A stretch of DNA of 64,000 bases from Lunularia cruciata. Taxonomy: Eukaryota; Streptophyta; Marchantiopsida; Lunulariales; Lunulariaceae. Shown piece after piece: positions 32,575-42,515 of this stretch. The stretch lies in assembly GCA_948567375.1 (NCBI GenBank), contig OX419755.1, positions 49,308,291 to 49,372,290 of the forward strand, written 5' to 3'. A program made the translations under genes and the position numbers. Numbering within the stretch: the stretch's first letter is position 1; each line of letters starts with the position of its first letter. A model generated the notes under the pieces. The model saw only the letters and a program-made list of their open reading frames with translations, did not search any database and was not told the origin of the DNA.

Positions 32575-33535
32575 TTGGAAATATCCAATAGAGAGGATAT
32601 GCTTATTGGAGTTGTTTGGTGGGATTACCGTACTAGTTGTGGTATTATAGGCAAGTATACAAGTATAGAGGTATTTGTATATAGAGAGAGATGAGATTGC
32701 TAGGCAAGTCTCTCTACATCATGTGGCACACTTGGCCTATTGGTATCCGGAGTTATTACCAATGTCAGCAGTCAAAGGTTACCAAAAGACCCTACCAATA
32801 AACATTTCCTTACTGGGGTGCATAATCTAGAGAGATATAGAACTATTCACTTGGTGATTTCTGGATGGCCATGTAAGGAACATACACGTGCTGGTTGAGG
32901 TTTGAGTCTTCAAGATCCTCATTTTGGTGTGTTTTGGGAGATGTTATAGATACTACAACATCTCCAGATTCATCAGTCCGTTCCTCCAACTTACTTTTTG
33001 GAGCATGTTCCTTTGATGGGTGATTCTTGCTCCAAAGTGATGGTGAGTACACATCGGGTCCATTCTTGGATGGGACCTGCTGTATTGCTAGATGCAACCA
33101 TAGTGGGATCACGGGCTCATAGTCTTCATCTTTGGTGGACTAACCTCTTACCCAAAGGGGTTCTACAACGTGCTTATGATGGGATTCAATGACTTGACCA
33201 CATCCTTGTTGATGATATCTTGGATGTTGGGCGTCAGTCTCAGATAGTGGTAGTGGCTGATAGGTCACCTATGGCAATGGTGAACCTAGTTGGATAGCCT
33301 AGAGCCGCATTTCCCACACTCATGAATTTCCTCGGCTCTCATGCTTTTTGAGAAGGAGGACCTAGACTTGTTTGGGACTCACAATTACAATAGTTGGTGG
33401 AGCCCAACGTTGATGAGAGGAAGTGGGTGATGGGTTTTTGCACCGGTATTACCGTTGTTCCAACAGTGTTAGAGGCATCCAGGCATTAGGTGTTAGGTTA
33501 GGCTATGGACCTGAATTGTTTGACCTGGATTGAGA
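32575..33535 (+). pseudogene. C5-cytosine DNA methyltransferase domain in element A
   Basis: Broken frames preserve the ordered motifs of a C5-cytosine DNA methyltransferase. Motif I, LLELFGG (cofactor binding), is at 32603-32623. Motif IV, GWPC with the catalytic Cys codon at 32872-32874, is followed by LQDPHFGVFWEM. Motif VI, FLEHV (normally ENV), is at 32995-33009. A motif VIII-like GSRAHSLHLWWTN is at 33106-33144. Motifs IX/X lie at about 33425-33520 (MGF, then LG-AMDLN). Spacing and order are those of the family, roughly 310 residues. The residue after the catalytic Cys is Lys here but Gln in element B, so the ancestor probably had the usual PCQ. The domain lies between protease and reverse transcriptase. 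Several stops make it non-functional in this copy. Confidence 0.85.
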
Positions 33536-33959
33536 GCCTTGGCTTGGTAGAGCAGCATAGGATGCACTTGGACACTTGTGAGCCCTATGCCTATTGAGAT
33601 GATTCAGGCACATGGGGGGGGAGGGGGGGGGGTTATGGACCAAGTGGGCATGGTATTTGTGGGATACAACCTGTAGCTACTAGGGAGAGTGGTCTACTTA
33701 GAGTCCATCCAGGTGGGCATGTGCTACTTGGATTACACCCTTTGTCCACTTGGGATGCAGCTAAAGGACATGTGGAGCTTGCAACCATAGTGGAGGGAGT
33801 TTTTCACATAGAGGTTGGGACCTCTAGTGGTAGGGAGCATGACACTATTGCTCCCAAGGGGGTCAGTGTAGCAGCCAATTAGTACATCTTCCACTTTTAC
33901 TACAATTACAAAGGATACTTGGGAGCCAGATCTTGGACCCAAGCTTACTAGAGAGGAAA
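33536..33959 (+). other. Element A linker with a poly-G tract
   Basis: Shared with element B (52312-52686) but without a recognised domain. At 33614-33632 this copy has a near-pure run of G broken by one A, where B reads ATGTTTGGAGGGATGG. The run therefore looks like local slippage after insertion and could form a G-quadruplex. Confidence 0.5.
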
Positions 33960-35350
33960 GACGGAGGGTTTGGAGGTTCTTAAGGAGCCACATGAGTTGT
34001 TTTACCTTTAGTATGAAGGATTTGGGTGCTCTCAAGGGACCTGGTATATGGATTGAGTTGACTAGCAATACACCAGTTTTCTGACGTCCTTATTGATATA
34101 GTGAGATGGAGAGGACATTGATTTAGAGCCAGAGTAATGACCTTTTTGAGGTTGGTTTGGTGGAGATTTCACATGGAGAGTATGCATCAGCAACAATGAT
34201 GCTAGCCAAGAAGGATATGCATGGCAATTACATAGATAGGCAGATGTGTGGAGATTACCGTCCTATCAACCGACAGACCAGGGCTAATTGGTATGCCATG
34301 CCTACACCAAAGGAGATTTTTGATGCGATTGGGCATGCAAAGGTCTTCAATACTTTGGATCTTTGAGTGTGATACCATCAGTTCCCGATCAAGGAGGAGG
34401 ATAAGTCCAAGATAACATTTTGGGCTATTGATCCTCATGGCAAGGATGTGTTATATCAGTGGAGGTTCTTACCATTTGGGTTAAAGAACGCTCTTGCTGA
34501 GTTCCAAAGGGTCATGGATAGGATCCTAGCTGGATTGGATTTTGCTTGGTGCTATATTGATGACATTTTGATCTATAGCACTATTGTGGAAGAGCATGAG
34601 AGACAATTGTTGGAGGTGTTTGAGAGGTTGAGATCTCATGGATTCAAATTACATCTTGGGAAGCATAGGTTCTTCCCCAAGCAAGTTGAGTATTTGGGTC
34701 ACACTATCTACCCCAGAGGACTTGTGTTCAGTAGACCAAGGTGGAGGCTATTGCACATATTCCTCAGCCTACAAATGTGAGCAGAGTGCGAGCATTCCTT
34801 AGATTGGTGAACTTCTATCACCGTTATGTTAGAGGATTTAGTGTCATTGCCAAGGCCTTGACAAAGCTGACCAAGCTTACACATGAGTGGTGTTGGGGAG
34901 ATGAGTAGGAGAGAGCTTTTGTAGAGCTCAAGGAGAGGTTGACATTTGCTCCTATTTTGAGGAGACCAATCAAAGGACGACCATTTCAGGTTCATATTGA
35001 TTGGAGTATGTTGGGGCTTGGAGCGGTGCTCACCCAGCATGATGATGAGGGGAAGGAGTTTGTGCTGGCCTATGCTAGTCGCTCCAACAATTCAGCAGAG
35101 GTAAAGTATAGTTCATATGAGAGAGAGTGTGTGCTTGGCAACCATTTGGGCAGTAGCACATTTCCGATGTTACCTATTTGGTAACCCCTTCACTCTCATC
35201 ATTGATCATCAACCACTATAGTGGTTGATAGAGTCCGACAAGCTTTCAAGGAAGCTTGCACGATGGGCTCTGACTTTATAAGAGTATGATTTCACGGTTT
35301 TTCATAGACCTAGAGTGGTGAACCATGATACAGATGGGTTGAGTAGAAAC
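33960..35350 (+). pseudogene. Element A reverse transcriptase and RNase H
   Basis: Reverse transcriptase shows CGDYRPINRQTRANWYAMPT (34246-34305), KVFNTLDL, RFLPFGLKNALAEFQR (34461-34508) and the catalytic YIDDILIYS (34553-34579). A stop falls just after LDL. RNase H follows with VHIDWSMLGLGAVL (34990-35030), YASRSNNSAEVKYSSYE (35074-35124) and a frame-shifted C-terminal part ending near HDTDGL (35340). The domain order and motifs are those of Ty3/gypsy elements. Similarity to element B (53056-54480) runs throughout. Confidence 0.9.
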
Positions 35351-35479
35351 CCATGTCCCAACCAGTAGAATCGGATCGGAGCACGTTGGTAAGGTGAGAC
35401 AGATGAGGAGATGGTGCACAGTTGGCATGCATTGGCCTTTCTATGTATATTTTTAGAGGCTTTGGTGGTATCTCTCTCA

Positions 35480-36600
35480 GTGCATATAGGAAGAGTTATT
35501 GAGGTCATAGATCCAAAGAGTGAAGATATTGATACAGTTTAGCAAGACATTCATGATGATGTCTAATTGATAGATTTGCTTCACATTGGTGTTGTGGGTG
35601 GCACAATTGGGGCCAAGAAGAGAGACCATGTTCTTTAGCAAGCTTGACGGTTCAGATTGGAGAGAAGACACCTTTTGTGTGTATAAGAGGATGGTAGTTG
35701 CGAGTAGTACCACTTCTATCTCAAAGACCACAGTTGGTCCATAATGCTCATGAGGAGCTAGGACATTTTGGAGTAAAGCGTACATATAGCTTACTCCAAA
35801 GTCATTATTGGTGACGTGGTATGCAGACCAAGGTACAACAGTTTGTTGCTAGATGTGTGGTTTGTGACCAAGTTAGACCATCATTCAATGCTTCTACGCC
35901 ACAATTACACCCATTACCTATTATGGGATTGGGTTACTATTGGAGTTTGGACTTCATTGGACCTTTATTGCTGATTGTGAGACATCATCGATATGTTTTG
36001 GTGATGGTGGAGCACTTCTCCAAGTGGATTGAGTTGGTGGCACTTCCTGACAAGTCTAGTGAAGGGACAACTTCCTTGTTCTTGGATTGAGTTCTTAGTC
36101 ATTTTGGTGCACTAGCTGAGGTTTTGACTGATCAAGGTATAGAGTTCTTGGGGGAGTTTCATATCTTGTGTGACAAGGCTTTGATTGATCATTGTACTAA
36201 ATCCTGAGATCACCCTAAGGTAGATGGCTTAGTAGAGAGAGTGGTTCAAACGGTGAAGGGAGGATTGCAAAAGTATGGTTTGAAAAGAGGCCACTTGGGA
36301 GATTGGGATCTCTAGTTACCTTGGTTGGCCATGGGCTATCGGTTCAGCTGGCAAGCCTCCTTAGCATCCTTCTCTCCATACTTTCTAGTCTATTGACGAG
36401 ATCCAAATTTACCTGCAGCCATTTGTCGAGATGCTACTATAGTTTTGGACTTAGATGACCCCAATGTATGATGAGCACATGTTCCTAGCGGGCAAAGATC
36501 TTTCGGAGAGTGATGCCGGTGGCCTTTGAGAACTTGGTGATTGCTCAGCATAACGATACTTAAGGCTATGATACCATTCAAGGAGGAGGTTATAGACCCT
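35480..36600 (+). pseudogene. Element A DDE integrase
   Basis: The HHCC finger spans about 35730-35880, ending CVVCDQVRPSF in a frame open from 35821 to 36090. The catalytic core shows SLDFIGPL (first Asp, about 35947), then LTDQGIEFLGEF (second Asp, about 36128) and KVDGLVERVVQTVKGG (Glu, about 36235). This is a transposase-type DDE integrase, not a tyrosine recombinase. Stops and frameshifts are present. Confidence 0.9.
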
Positions 36601-36987
36601 TGATCTGTCGATCTCATCCAGGAGATTATGTATATCTACAGAAGACAACACCAATGACACTTGATGTTTTGATAGGCCGCACTATCTTGAGAGTGCGTGA
36701 GGTTTTGCCATCTAAAGTCCTTGTGTTAAAAGGATGTGATGGTGTTTTTTGGAAGGATAATGTGCGTAATTGTGCACCATACCACCTCCCAAACATTGAT
36801 GGTACTATGGACCCAAGCTTGGCACTTGTACGTGCAAGCTTGAGGTGTATGTTATGTGGCTCTTCTGGTGGAGCTACTACAATGTTAGTGTGTGATAGCT
36901 GTTCGAGAGGATGGCATATGGCATGTATGACTCCTCCCCTCATGATGGTTCCTCAGGTATAGGGGTTATGTCCTAGATGTACTTGAC
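36600..36987 (+). pseudogene. Element A integrase tail with PHD finger
   Basis: A frame open from 36600 to 36962 first gives an integrase C-terminal module (HPGDYVYLQ, TILRVREVLPS) and then a C4HC3 PHD finger. Cys pairs sit at 36846/36855 and 36891/36900, His at 36915, Cys at 36924, and the last pair at 36970/36979, with the usual spacing (CMLCG...MLVCDSCSRGWHMAC...LCPRC). An in-frame TAG at 36961 breaks it before the last pair. PHD fingers read histone H3 tails; in this position it would take the place of the chromodomain of chromoviruses. Element B has the same finger at 56054-56189. Confidence 0.88.
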
Positions 36988-37144
36988 CTATAGCTAGTTC
37001 ATTCTTTATATGGTATAGGTTGCAGACATGCAACTAACGATGGGGCTCCATAGCACCCGGCCTCTTGATCTTTGCCCATCATAGAGTTTACCATATCCTT
37101 GGAGTAGATGGCTATCTGGAGTTAGAGGGACCTAACCACCAACT

Positions 37145-37154
37145 AGAGGGGCAA
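37145..37154 (+). other. Element A polypurine tract candidate
   Basis: AGAGGGGCAA directly precedes repeat X, not repeat Y. Element B has AGGGAGGCAA at the equivalent place (56355-56364). Confidence 0.55.
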
Positions 37155-37262
37155 TTGTGGCACTTTAGAGCTTATGTATGACTTATGTGTGAGTTGTGCT
37201 TCTATAGTGTATGATTTTGGCAGCGATGTATGTTGTGTAACGATGTATATATGCATGATATT
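37154..37262 (+). repeat. Element A repeat X, inner copy
   Basis: About 109 bp, ATTGTGGCACTTTAGAG through TATATATGCATGATAT, lying between the purine tract and the second Y. It matches the terminal X copy at 37712-37805 apart from an 11-bp gap and a few changes. Confidence 0.88.
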
Positions 37263-37711
37263 TGTCACGCCATTTGTAGTGTCGCATCTAGATTGCTCAG
37301 ACACTGGAGTTGCAGTGATAGTGGTTAGAGTTATTTCAGCAGTTTCTCAAAGACTATTTTCTGACGGTCAAATTTCATGTTTGGGGTATTGACTTCACGG
37401 TGGGGCCCACCATCACTTTGCACTGTTTGCACCGTCAAGTGTGCCGTCAGCGGGTCCGTTAGGGTTTCAGACCTAGCTCAAGTCCAAGGGTATACCTTTG
37501 AAGTGTAGCTCCAGAGAGCTCACTTCTATGATGTTGAGACTTCGAGTTCTTGGCTATGGTGGACAGAGGCCGATGAGCATCACCTGGATTCTATTAGCTA
37601 GATTGGGTGTGGCTTGACTGTAATCAGTGCACAACTGTTGGTAGTTTATAGAGTGACAGATCAAGTACTGATCTGAGTTGAGTGGATTCAAGAGTTGTAA
37701 ACAATCTGATT
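37263..37711 (+). repeat. Element A repeat Y, 3' copy
   Basis: About 449 bp, TGTCACGCC to CAATCTGATTA, equivalent to 19334-19783. It differs from the 5' copy by scattered substitutions, so the insertion is old compared with element D. Confidence 0.9.
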
Positions 37712-37805
37712 ATTGTGCACTTTAGAGCCTATGTATGAGTTGTGCTTTTATAGTGTATGATGTTGACAGCGATGTATGTTGTGTAGTGATGTATAAACGC
37801 ACAAC
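37712..37805 (+). repeat. Element A repeat X, terminal copy
   Basis: ATTGTGCACTTTAGAG to GTATAAACGCACAAC, followed at once by the target duplication AGAGT (37806-37810). The terminal CACAAC and the initial GTTGTCAC across the left junction are partly inverted copies of each other. Confidence 0.88.
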
Positions 37806-38040
37806 AGAGTGCAAGTTGAATCTACATGGGAGTCTGATCCTTCCTATAACTCTTGAGGATTACCCTATGGTCTTTGATTAAACTCACCAAAGAGTTAAAA
37901 GAGTTCACATCCATTCTGGTGAGTTGTTTGAAAGCTTTTGGGGTTGAGATTTCTAAAATAATTAGTATTCTGTTACGTAGATAAGTTATTCTCGGCTCCC
38001 AATATCTATGACATTTGTAAAAATTCCCATCACCCAAGTA
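37806..38040 (-). pseudogene. Harbinger-like transposase pseudogene, N-terminal part
   Basis: Minus-strand frame from about 38037 to 37822 contains FKQLTRMDVNSFNSLVSLI (usual form F-R-M-s-x-sF-x-L), typical of the N-terminal helical region of HARBI1-type proteins, and ends at DQTPM. One stop follows, then the sequence reaches the element A junction. Across the junction the reading continues as IQLALSFDRFAD, which fits the next block of this family, in the piece at 18370-19333. Confidence 0.8.
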
Positions 38041-38290
38041 AAAAATTCATGGTCTCATTCTCATCTATAATAAAATCATATGGACTCACTCTAACCTACT
38101 CGATTGGACCTTCTAAATCAAAAGTATCATCATATGTTTCTAATTCTGCTCTCATGCACCATCAAATGTATTTCTCTAGTTTTTGTGTAAGCTCCTTATG
38201 TGTACTGCGTTGGGGCTTTGTAATAATAACCAAATATCAACTACTATACTCGGTAAATGTACCTTCGGGTGATTGTACACAATTATTACA
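38041..38290. other. Unassigned DNA upstream of the transposase relic
   Basis: AT-rich sequence without recognised coding content. It may be the 5' flank of the Harbinger-like transposon. Confidence 0.35.
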
Positions 38291-38760
38291 CAAGATAGAA
38301 GGAAGATTATTGCCAATAATGTGAAAGCAAGGAGGTTATCACCAAGATGTAACCTTGGGTGATGAAGACTAGCCTCAAAAATTGTCGGCCACTCTCGATA
38401 AATACTCAGGTAACAAAGCAAGGTTCAAATAACGATGGTCAACACACACACAAAAAAAAACCGTGCTCAAACAATGTTGGCAACACCATAAGGAAGATTA
38501 TTGCCAAAATGTGAAAGAAAAGAGGTTGTCGCTGAGATGGAACCTTGCGTGATGACGCCTAGGTTACATGGAACAAATGTTTGCAACTCTCCAGAATATC
38601 GCCAAGGTGTAACCTTGGGTGAAGAAACCTAGCTTCAAACAAAGTCAGCAACTCTTGATAAACATTCAAGTAACAAAGCGGAGTTCAAACAACGTTGGCA
38701 ACATACACCGAATTTTTGTGTGTGTTTTAACTATGTTTGCAACACCACGCGTACACTTGG
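38291..38760. repeat. Diverged tandem repeat, unit about 195 bp
   Basis: GAAGGAAGATTATTGCCAA at about 38290 recurs at about 38490, and the following AGAGGTTGTCGC / AACCTTGGGTGATGA-type segment recurs again near 38596-38625. Parts such as AACAATGTTGGCAACA and AACAACGTTGGCAACA are shared. The third copy is partial. Confidence 0.6.
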
Positions 38761-41022
38761 GAGATTAAGTTCAAATCCGACCAAAACAATAATGGTTTAT
38801 GACAGGTCACTTATGGAAAACTATCTCAATTTTACATGAGATAGTTAACAAATTCAACTTTGCATGTATGCACCTCCGTTTGATGCACCTTGTTCACAAA
38901 ATGTCACCTTGGCCGGTGCGGAAATATGGTCTAGATTAATGTTGTGGAAATATGATCTAGACTAATGTTGTGAAATTGCTTCAACAGACGAGGGTCGGAG
39001 GCTCATAAGAAAACTTGCTCTTTTTGATGAATGCTTCTGCTTACTGCTCACCCCGATTGAAAGCGCATGAGGGTTTGCAAGTGGAGAAGTTGCTCGACTG
39101 TGTGAGTATGGTGACTTACTTGCAGTAGGAATTCGAGACGTTCAACTTTTTGATTTCAACTTAGCAATTAATGATTCATTAATGTTTCTCGGAGGACAAC
39201 TGCACACTCCATAGCCATTTTAGCCATTTTCTCTCTGAATCACCTTTGTGGATGCCGTCGATGAGTTACGGAGTTCCGATCTACCATGTAATTTTGGCGC
39301 ATGTACCTCGGGTGATGGTTCATAAGATTTTTACATTCAGACGATAACAGTTACTACAGTGGCTTGTGAATTCCCGTATCTCTATAACTGAAACACCCCC
39401 GGTATTCGAGAATACCGCCACCAGGCTTGGAGCAAACTTGGACCGGAGTGAAATCCGCGAGTAATAATCGTGTACGCCATATTGATGAAGTGGAGAGACT
39501 CGATAACCTTGTGGAAGCCCCGTCAGTACTTGCAATTATAGGCTCCCTCGCGTCTGGGTTTTCAGGCGCCGCCGGAGCTAATTCTCTACAAAGGAACAAG
39601 AAAGTACTGTAGATCATTCTTTGCTCTTCAATCTTGCGAAGGAATTTGCTGCTGTCGTTTCCAGGGCTATTGAAGTCAAGTGATCGTAGACTTCGTAAGA
39701 ACGTAAGTACCTACTGGCTGCTAATCATTACTGCCTTCGTCTTTTGAATTCCGTCCGATGAGGAAGATCCAAGGAGCATAAAGTCTGCAACTTGGGTATC
39801 CTCGCCTTCTAAACGCAGTGTGCATGGACTCACTTCTCAGCCAAACGCATCATCTTTCAAACGAAGTCTGAAGTCAAAGGTTGTCTTCGCTTTTCATAAG
39901 CAACACCTTGGACCTCCCTCCATTACGCAAGATTTCATAACGTTACTAAGTGAAAACAAGTACAGGCCTGATAAGTGATAGTTCACTAACAGATAGAAAG
40001 TAAAGTATAAGGATCCACATTATTTGGCCAAGGGATTGAGCAGAACAACGACGGTTATTGGTCGAGAATATTACTAGCAGTGTTATGCCCATCACTGCGT
40101 CGTTTGGCCAATTATTCTAGTAGAACGAGTAACGGAGACCGAAGAACTTCAACTTGAAAGCGAGCAAGCCGTCTCCTGTCACGATTGTGTGTTGTATGCG
40201 CTGCGCACCAGGTAGCCGGTCACACGCCACTTTCGTCGCTCACTCGTTGGTTTCATCTGCTTCGAGTCTAAAATGCCGTTCAATATCGTCATCAATTCCT
40301 GTCCCATCGCATCCAGCACACTGACAAAAATATAGACCTCAACATAACTTAGTCGAATGTACCATGTAGGCCCCAACCTGAATGGGTAGAAAGCGAACTC
40401 ACCCGCTCCGGTCCCCAACTCGCGCGGAATCACCGATCATGACAATCGATCGATAAAGAGACCGGAGAAGTTCACCGATCCATTCACTTGTCCACTTCTG
40501 TACTGTACTGTTTTCATGACTTTTGTACTGAATTCGAGCAACTGCTGGTACGATGTCACCAATGACCACCAACTACACGCGTCCAGTTCTAGAATGCTGC
40601 CTGTCCTGATGGCTTGTATCTGAAACGTGTACTGTACACCAAATCCTCGAGAATACATACATTACAACAAAAGCTCATGAGAGAAAGGCTTTGCGTAAAC
40701 AGTAAGGCTGGGTTGACTGACCATAGATAGAAAACCGGCAGAAACTTGGACTTCAAAGTTTAACGCTGAGGTGATGTGAGGTGTCTTTCCACTGAGTGTT
40801 TGTTTATAGTTTGGATCGTAATTCGTTTTGCCTGCACTCCACCCATTGTTTGAAATCTGATTGGTGATACGTCAAATGCTACGTCAAATGCTTTATGGTG
40901 AGTTGCATATTCTCTTGTTAACTTCAAGCTATCGCCTCCTGGTTGCAGATCAAACATGAATCTCGTGGAAATCTCTTGATTAAAGTTTCCAAGACAAGGA
41001 AGCATTTTACCTCTTACCTCTT
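38761..41022. other. Unassigned higher-complexity DNA
   Basis: No family recognised. A 25-bp tandem duplication (ATATGGTCTAGATTAATGTTGTG and its variant) is at 38925-38975. The plus-strand frame at 39427-39612 (VERLDNLVEAPSVLAIIGSL) reads like protein and overlaps an equally open minus-strand frame, so it cannot be called a gene. Repeated TGTACTGTACTG motifs lie at 40495-40640. Confidence 0.35.
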
Positions 41023-41120
41023 AAGGAGCCCCATGTTACTTTTTTTTGTCTCTCCCTTGTACGGCTCGATGGGGTCTTCCCATCCTTCGTTTTTCCTACG
41101 CGGTCGCCTTTTTTTCTTTT
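41023..41120 (-). repeat. Short dispersed repeat, copy 2
   Basis: Minus-strand core AAGGATGGGAAGACCCCATC, flanked by AAAAGGCGACCGCGTAGG on the left and CAAGGGAGAGACAAAAAAA then AACATGGGGCTCC on the right. The left flank is shared with copy 3. Confidence 0.65.
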
Positions 41121-42039
41121 ACCTCTTACATTGAACTTTGAGTTTACTGCCTGCCAGTGAGAACCAGAGTTGGGTTTCTAAACTTGCGCTTTACGTCCAA
41201 TGTTAACTTTGTTCGAAAGTTTTCTCACATGTCCCACATTTCTGTTGAAAATGAAAAGGTTTCTTAAGTTTTTGCCCGTAAGGAGTCGGGGCTGTTACTC
41301 TTCAGTTAAAGTCCCAGGGGGATCGGATAACGTCTCACATTAATTTGAAGCGGATAACATATTGTCATATTTCGGTAGTAAAAGCCTATCTCCGGTTCTG
41401 TCCAATGAGAAACATATAGATCTTTGAAGATCTCACTATTTGCACAGGAGATACCTAAAAGATAAGTCTACAATTGTCTCATATCTGAAAGAATACAAGA
41501 TGGACTCTGAAAGAATTTGAGGTTTCTTTTCTTCCTCTTTCGTTTTGATACGTTGAAGACGCATACAAGCTACTTTTCTCACAATTTATAAGGTGTTTAA
41601 CAGTTAGCATGTTAGTTGGGTGAATTAGAATAATTGACCTGTATCTGCTTCGGTGCGGTGATAGACAAGGTTCCGAAAATGGGGTCTTCTTAGCTGGAGA
41701 AACTGTACAAGATTCAGGCTTGACTCCCTATCAGGAACTAACAAATAAAAAACTACTCCGAGTGGCGCCGATAATTCCGAACTCGGGTCTCCCATTATAG
41801 AGTATACCAGGTCCAGAAATCTCCTTTCAAATCAGTACAGATAGCTTAGTTTACTCTTGCTTAGCTTACTACGTTAGTTTAGTTTACTCTTGTAGGTTGC
41901 AAGGTCTCCAAAGATAAGGGCATGCAAGGAGGTCACTTTTTTTTCCCGCTAGCGTTGGAGTTATATTAAGCAATACATTTATTTTGATACATTCGTCAGG
42001 GATTGTGTAAGAATTTATGATATTAAGTGCCAGAACATC
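41121..42039. other. Unassigned DNA
   Basis: No recognised gene, RNA or repeat. A short duplication, TTAGTTTACTCTTG, occurs near 41850 and 41880. Confidence 0.4.
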
Positions 42040-42308
42040 ATTTTCATACTTTGTAATATATTTTAAACAGCAGGTATACATTATTCTAAAGAGTATAGTG
42101 ACGGGGACAATCCATAAGAGAGTAATCACATTAGATGATGTTGGGACACCATTTTCATACTTTGTAATATATTTTAGACAATATATTATTCTAAAGACTA
42201 TAGTGACCAAAATTATTTTTATAACTTGTAATATATTTTAGATAATATTATTCTAAAGAGAATAGTGATCGGGACAATTCATAAGAGAACATTCACATTA
42301 GATGATGC
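42040..42308. repeat. Tandem repeat, three units of about 90-110 bp
   Basis: Units begin near 42042, 42150 and 42216 and share TTTGTAATATATTTTA, ATTATTCTAAAGA and TATAGTGA. Units 1 and 3 also share GGGACAAT-CATAAGAGA and CACATTAGATGATG. Confidence 0.75.
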
Positions 42309-42424
42309 TTATTATGACACTCCAGTTGGTTAGAGACCATATGACTTGCATAGCTGGCTTATCTTAGGTGCAGTCAAGCAGGTTTTTTGCATAGAATCTA
42401 TAAGAGCTTTTTCTATTGGAACCT

Positions 42425-42515
42425 AGCCCCATTTTACCTTTTTCTTCTCTCCCATGTAGGGTTTGATGGAGTCTTCCCATCCTTCATGTTCTTTAACGCG
42501 GTCGCCTTTTTCCCT
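42425..42515 (-). repeat. Short dispersed repeat, copy 3
   Basis: Minus-strand core AAGGATGGGAAGACTCCATC with one change in the hairpin stem, preceded by AAAAGGCGACCGCGTTAAAG and followed by GGGAGAGAAGAAAAAGG and AAAATGGGGCTAGG. Confidence 0.65.

Larger units (their letters stand above)
19334..37805 (+). mobile_element. Element A: gypsy retrotransposon with DNA methyltransferase, PHD finger and split repeats
   Basis: An element of about 9.98 kb once element D (22240-30043) and a solo LTR (30962-31640) are subtracted. The order is Y repeat, 1.5-kb leader, Gag with two zinc knuckles, protease, C5-cytosine DNA methyltransferase, reverse transcriptase, RNase H, DDE integrase, PHD finger, purine tract, then repeats X, Y, X. 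It begins TGTCACGC and ends CGCACAAC (or CACAACA if the target duplication is only 4 bp). It is flanked by AGAGT and interrupts a Harbinger-like transposase. All coding parts carry stops or frameshifts. Element B (46109-57028) is a second, independent copy with the same plan. Confidence 0.9.

Noticed and set aside
19334-37805. Classifying elements A and B as DIRS/Ngaro-type because of split repeats
   Set aside because: No tyrosine recombinase is visible; both copies have an HHCC finger and a DDE integrase core, and A has a target duplication, which tyrosine-recombinase elements lack.
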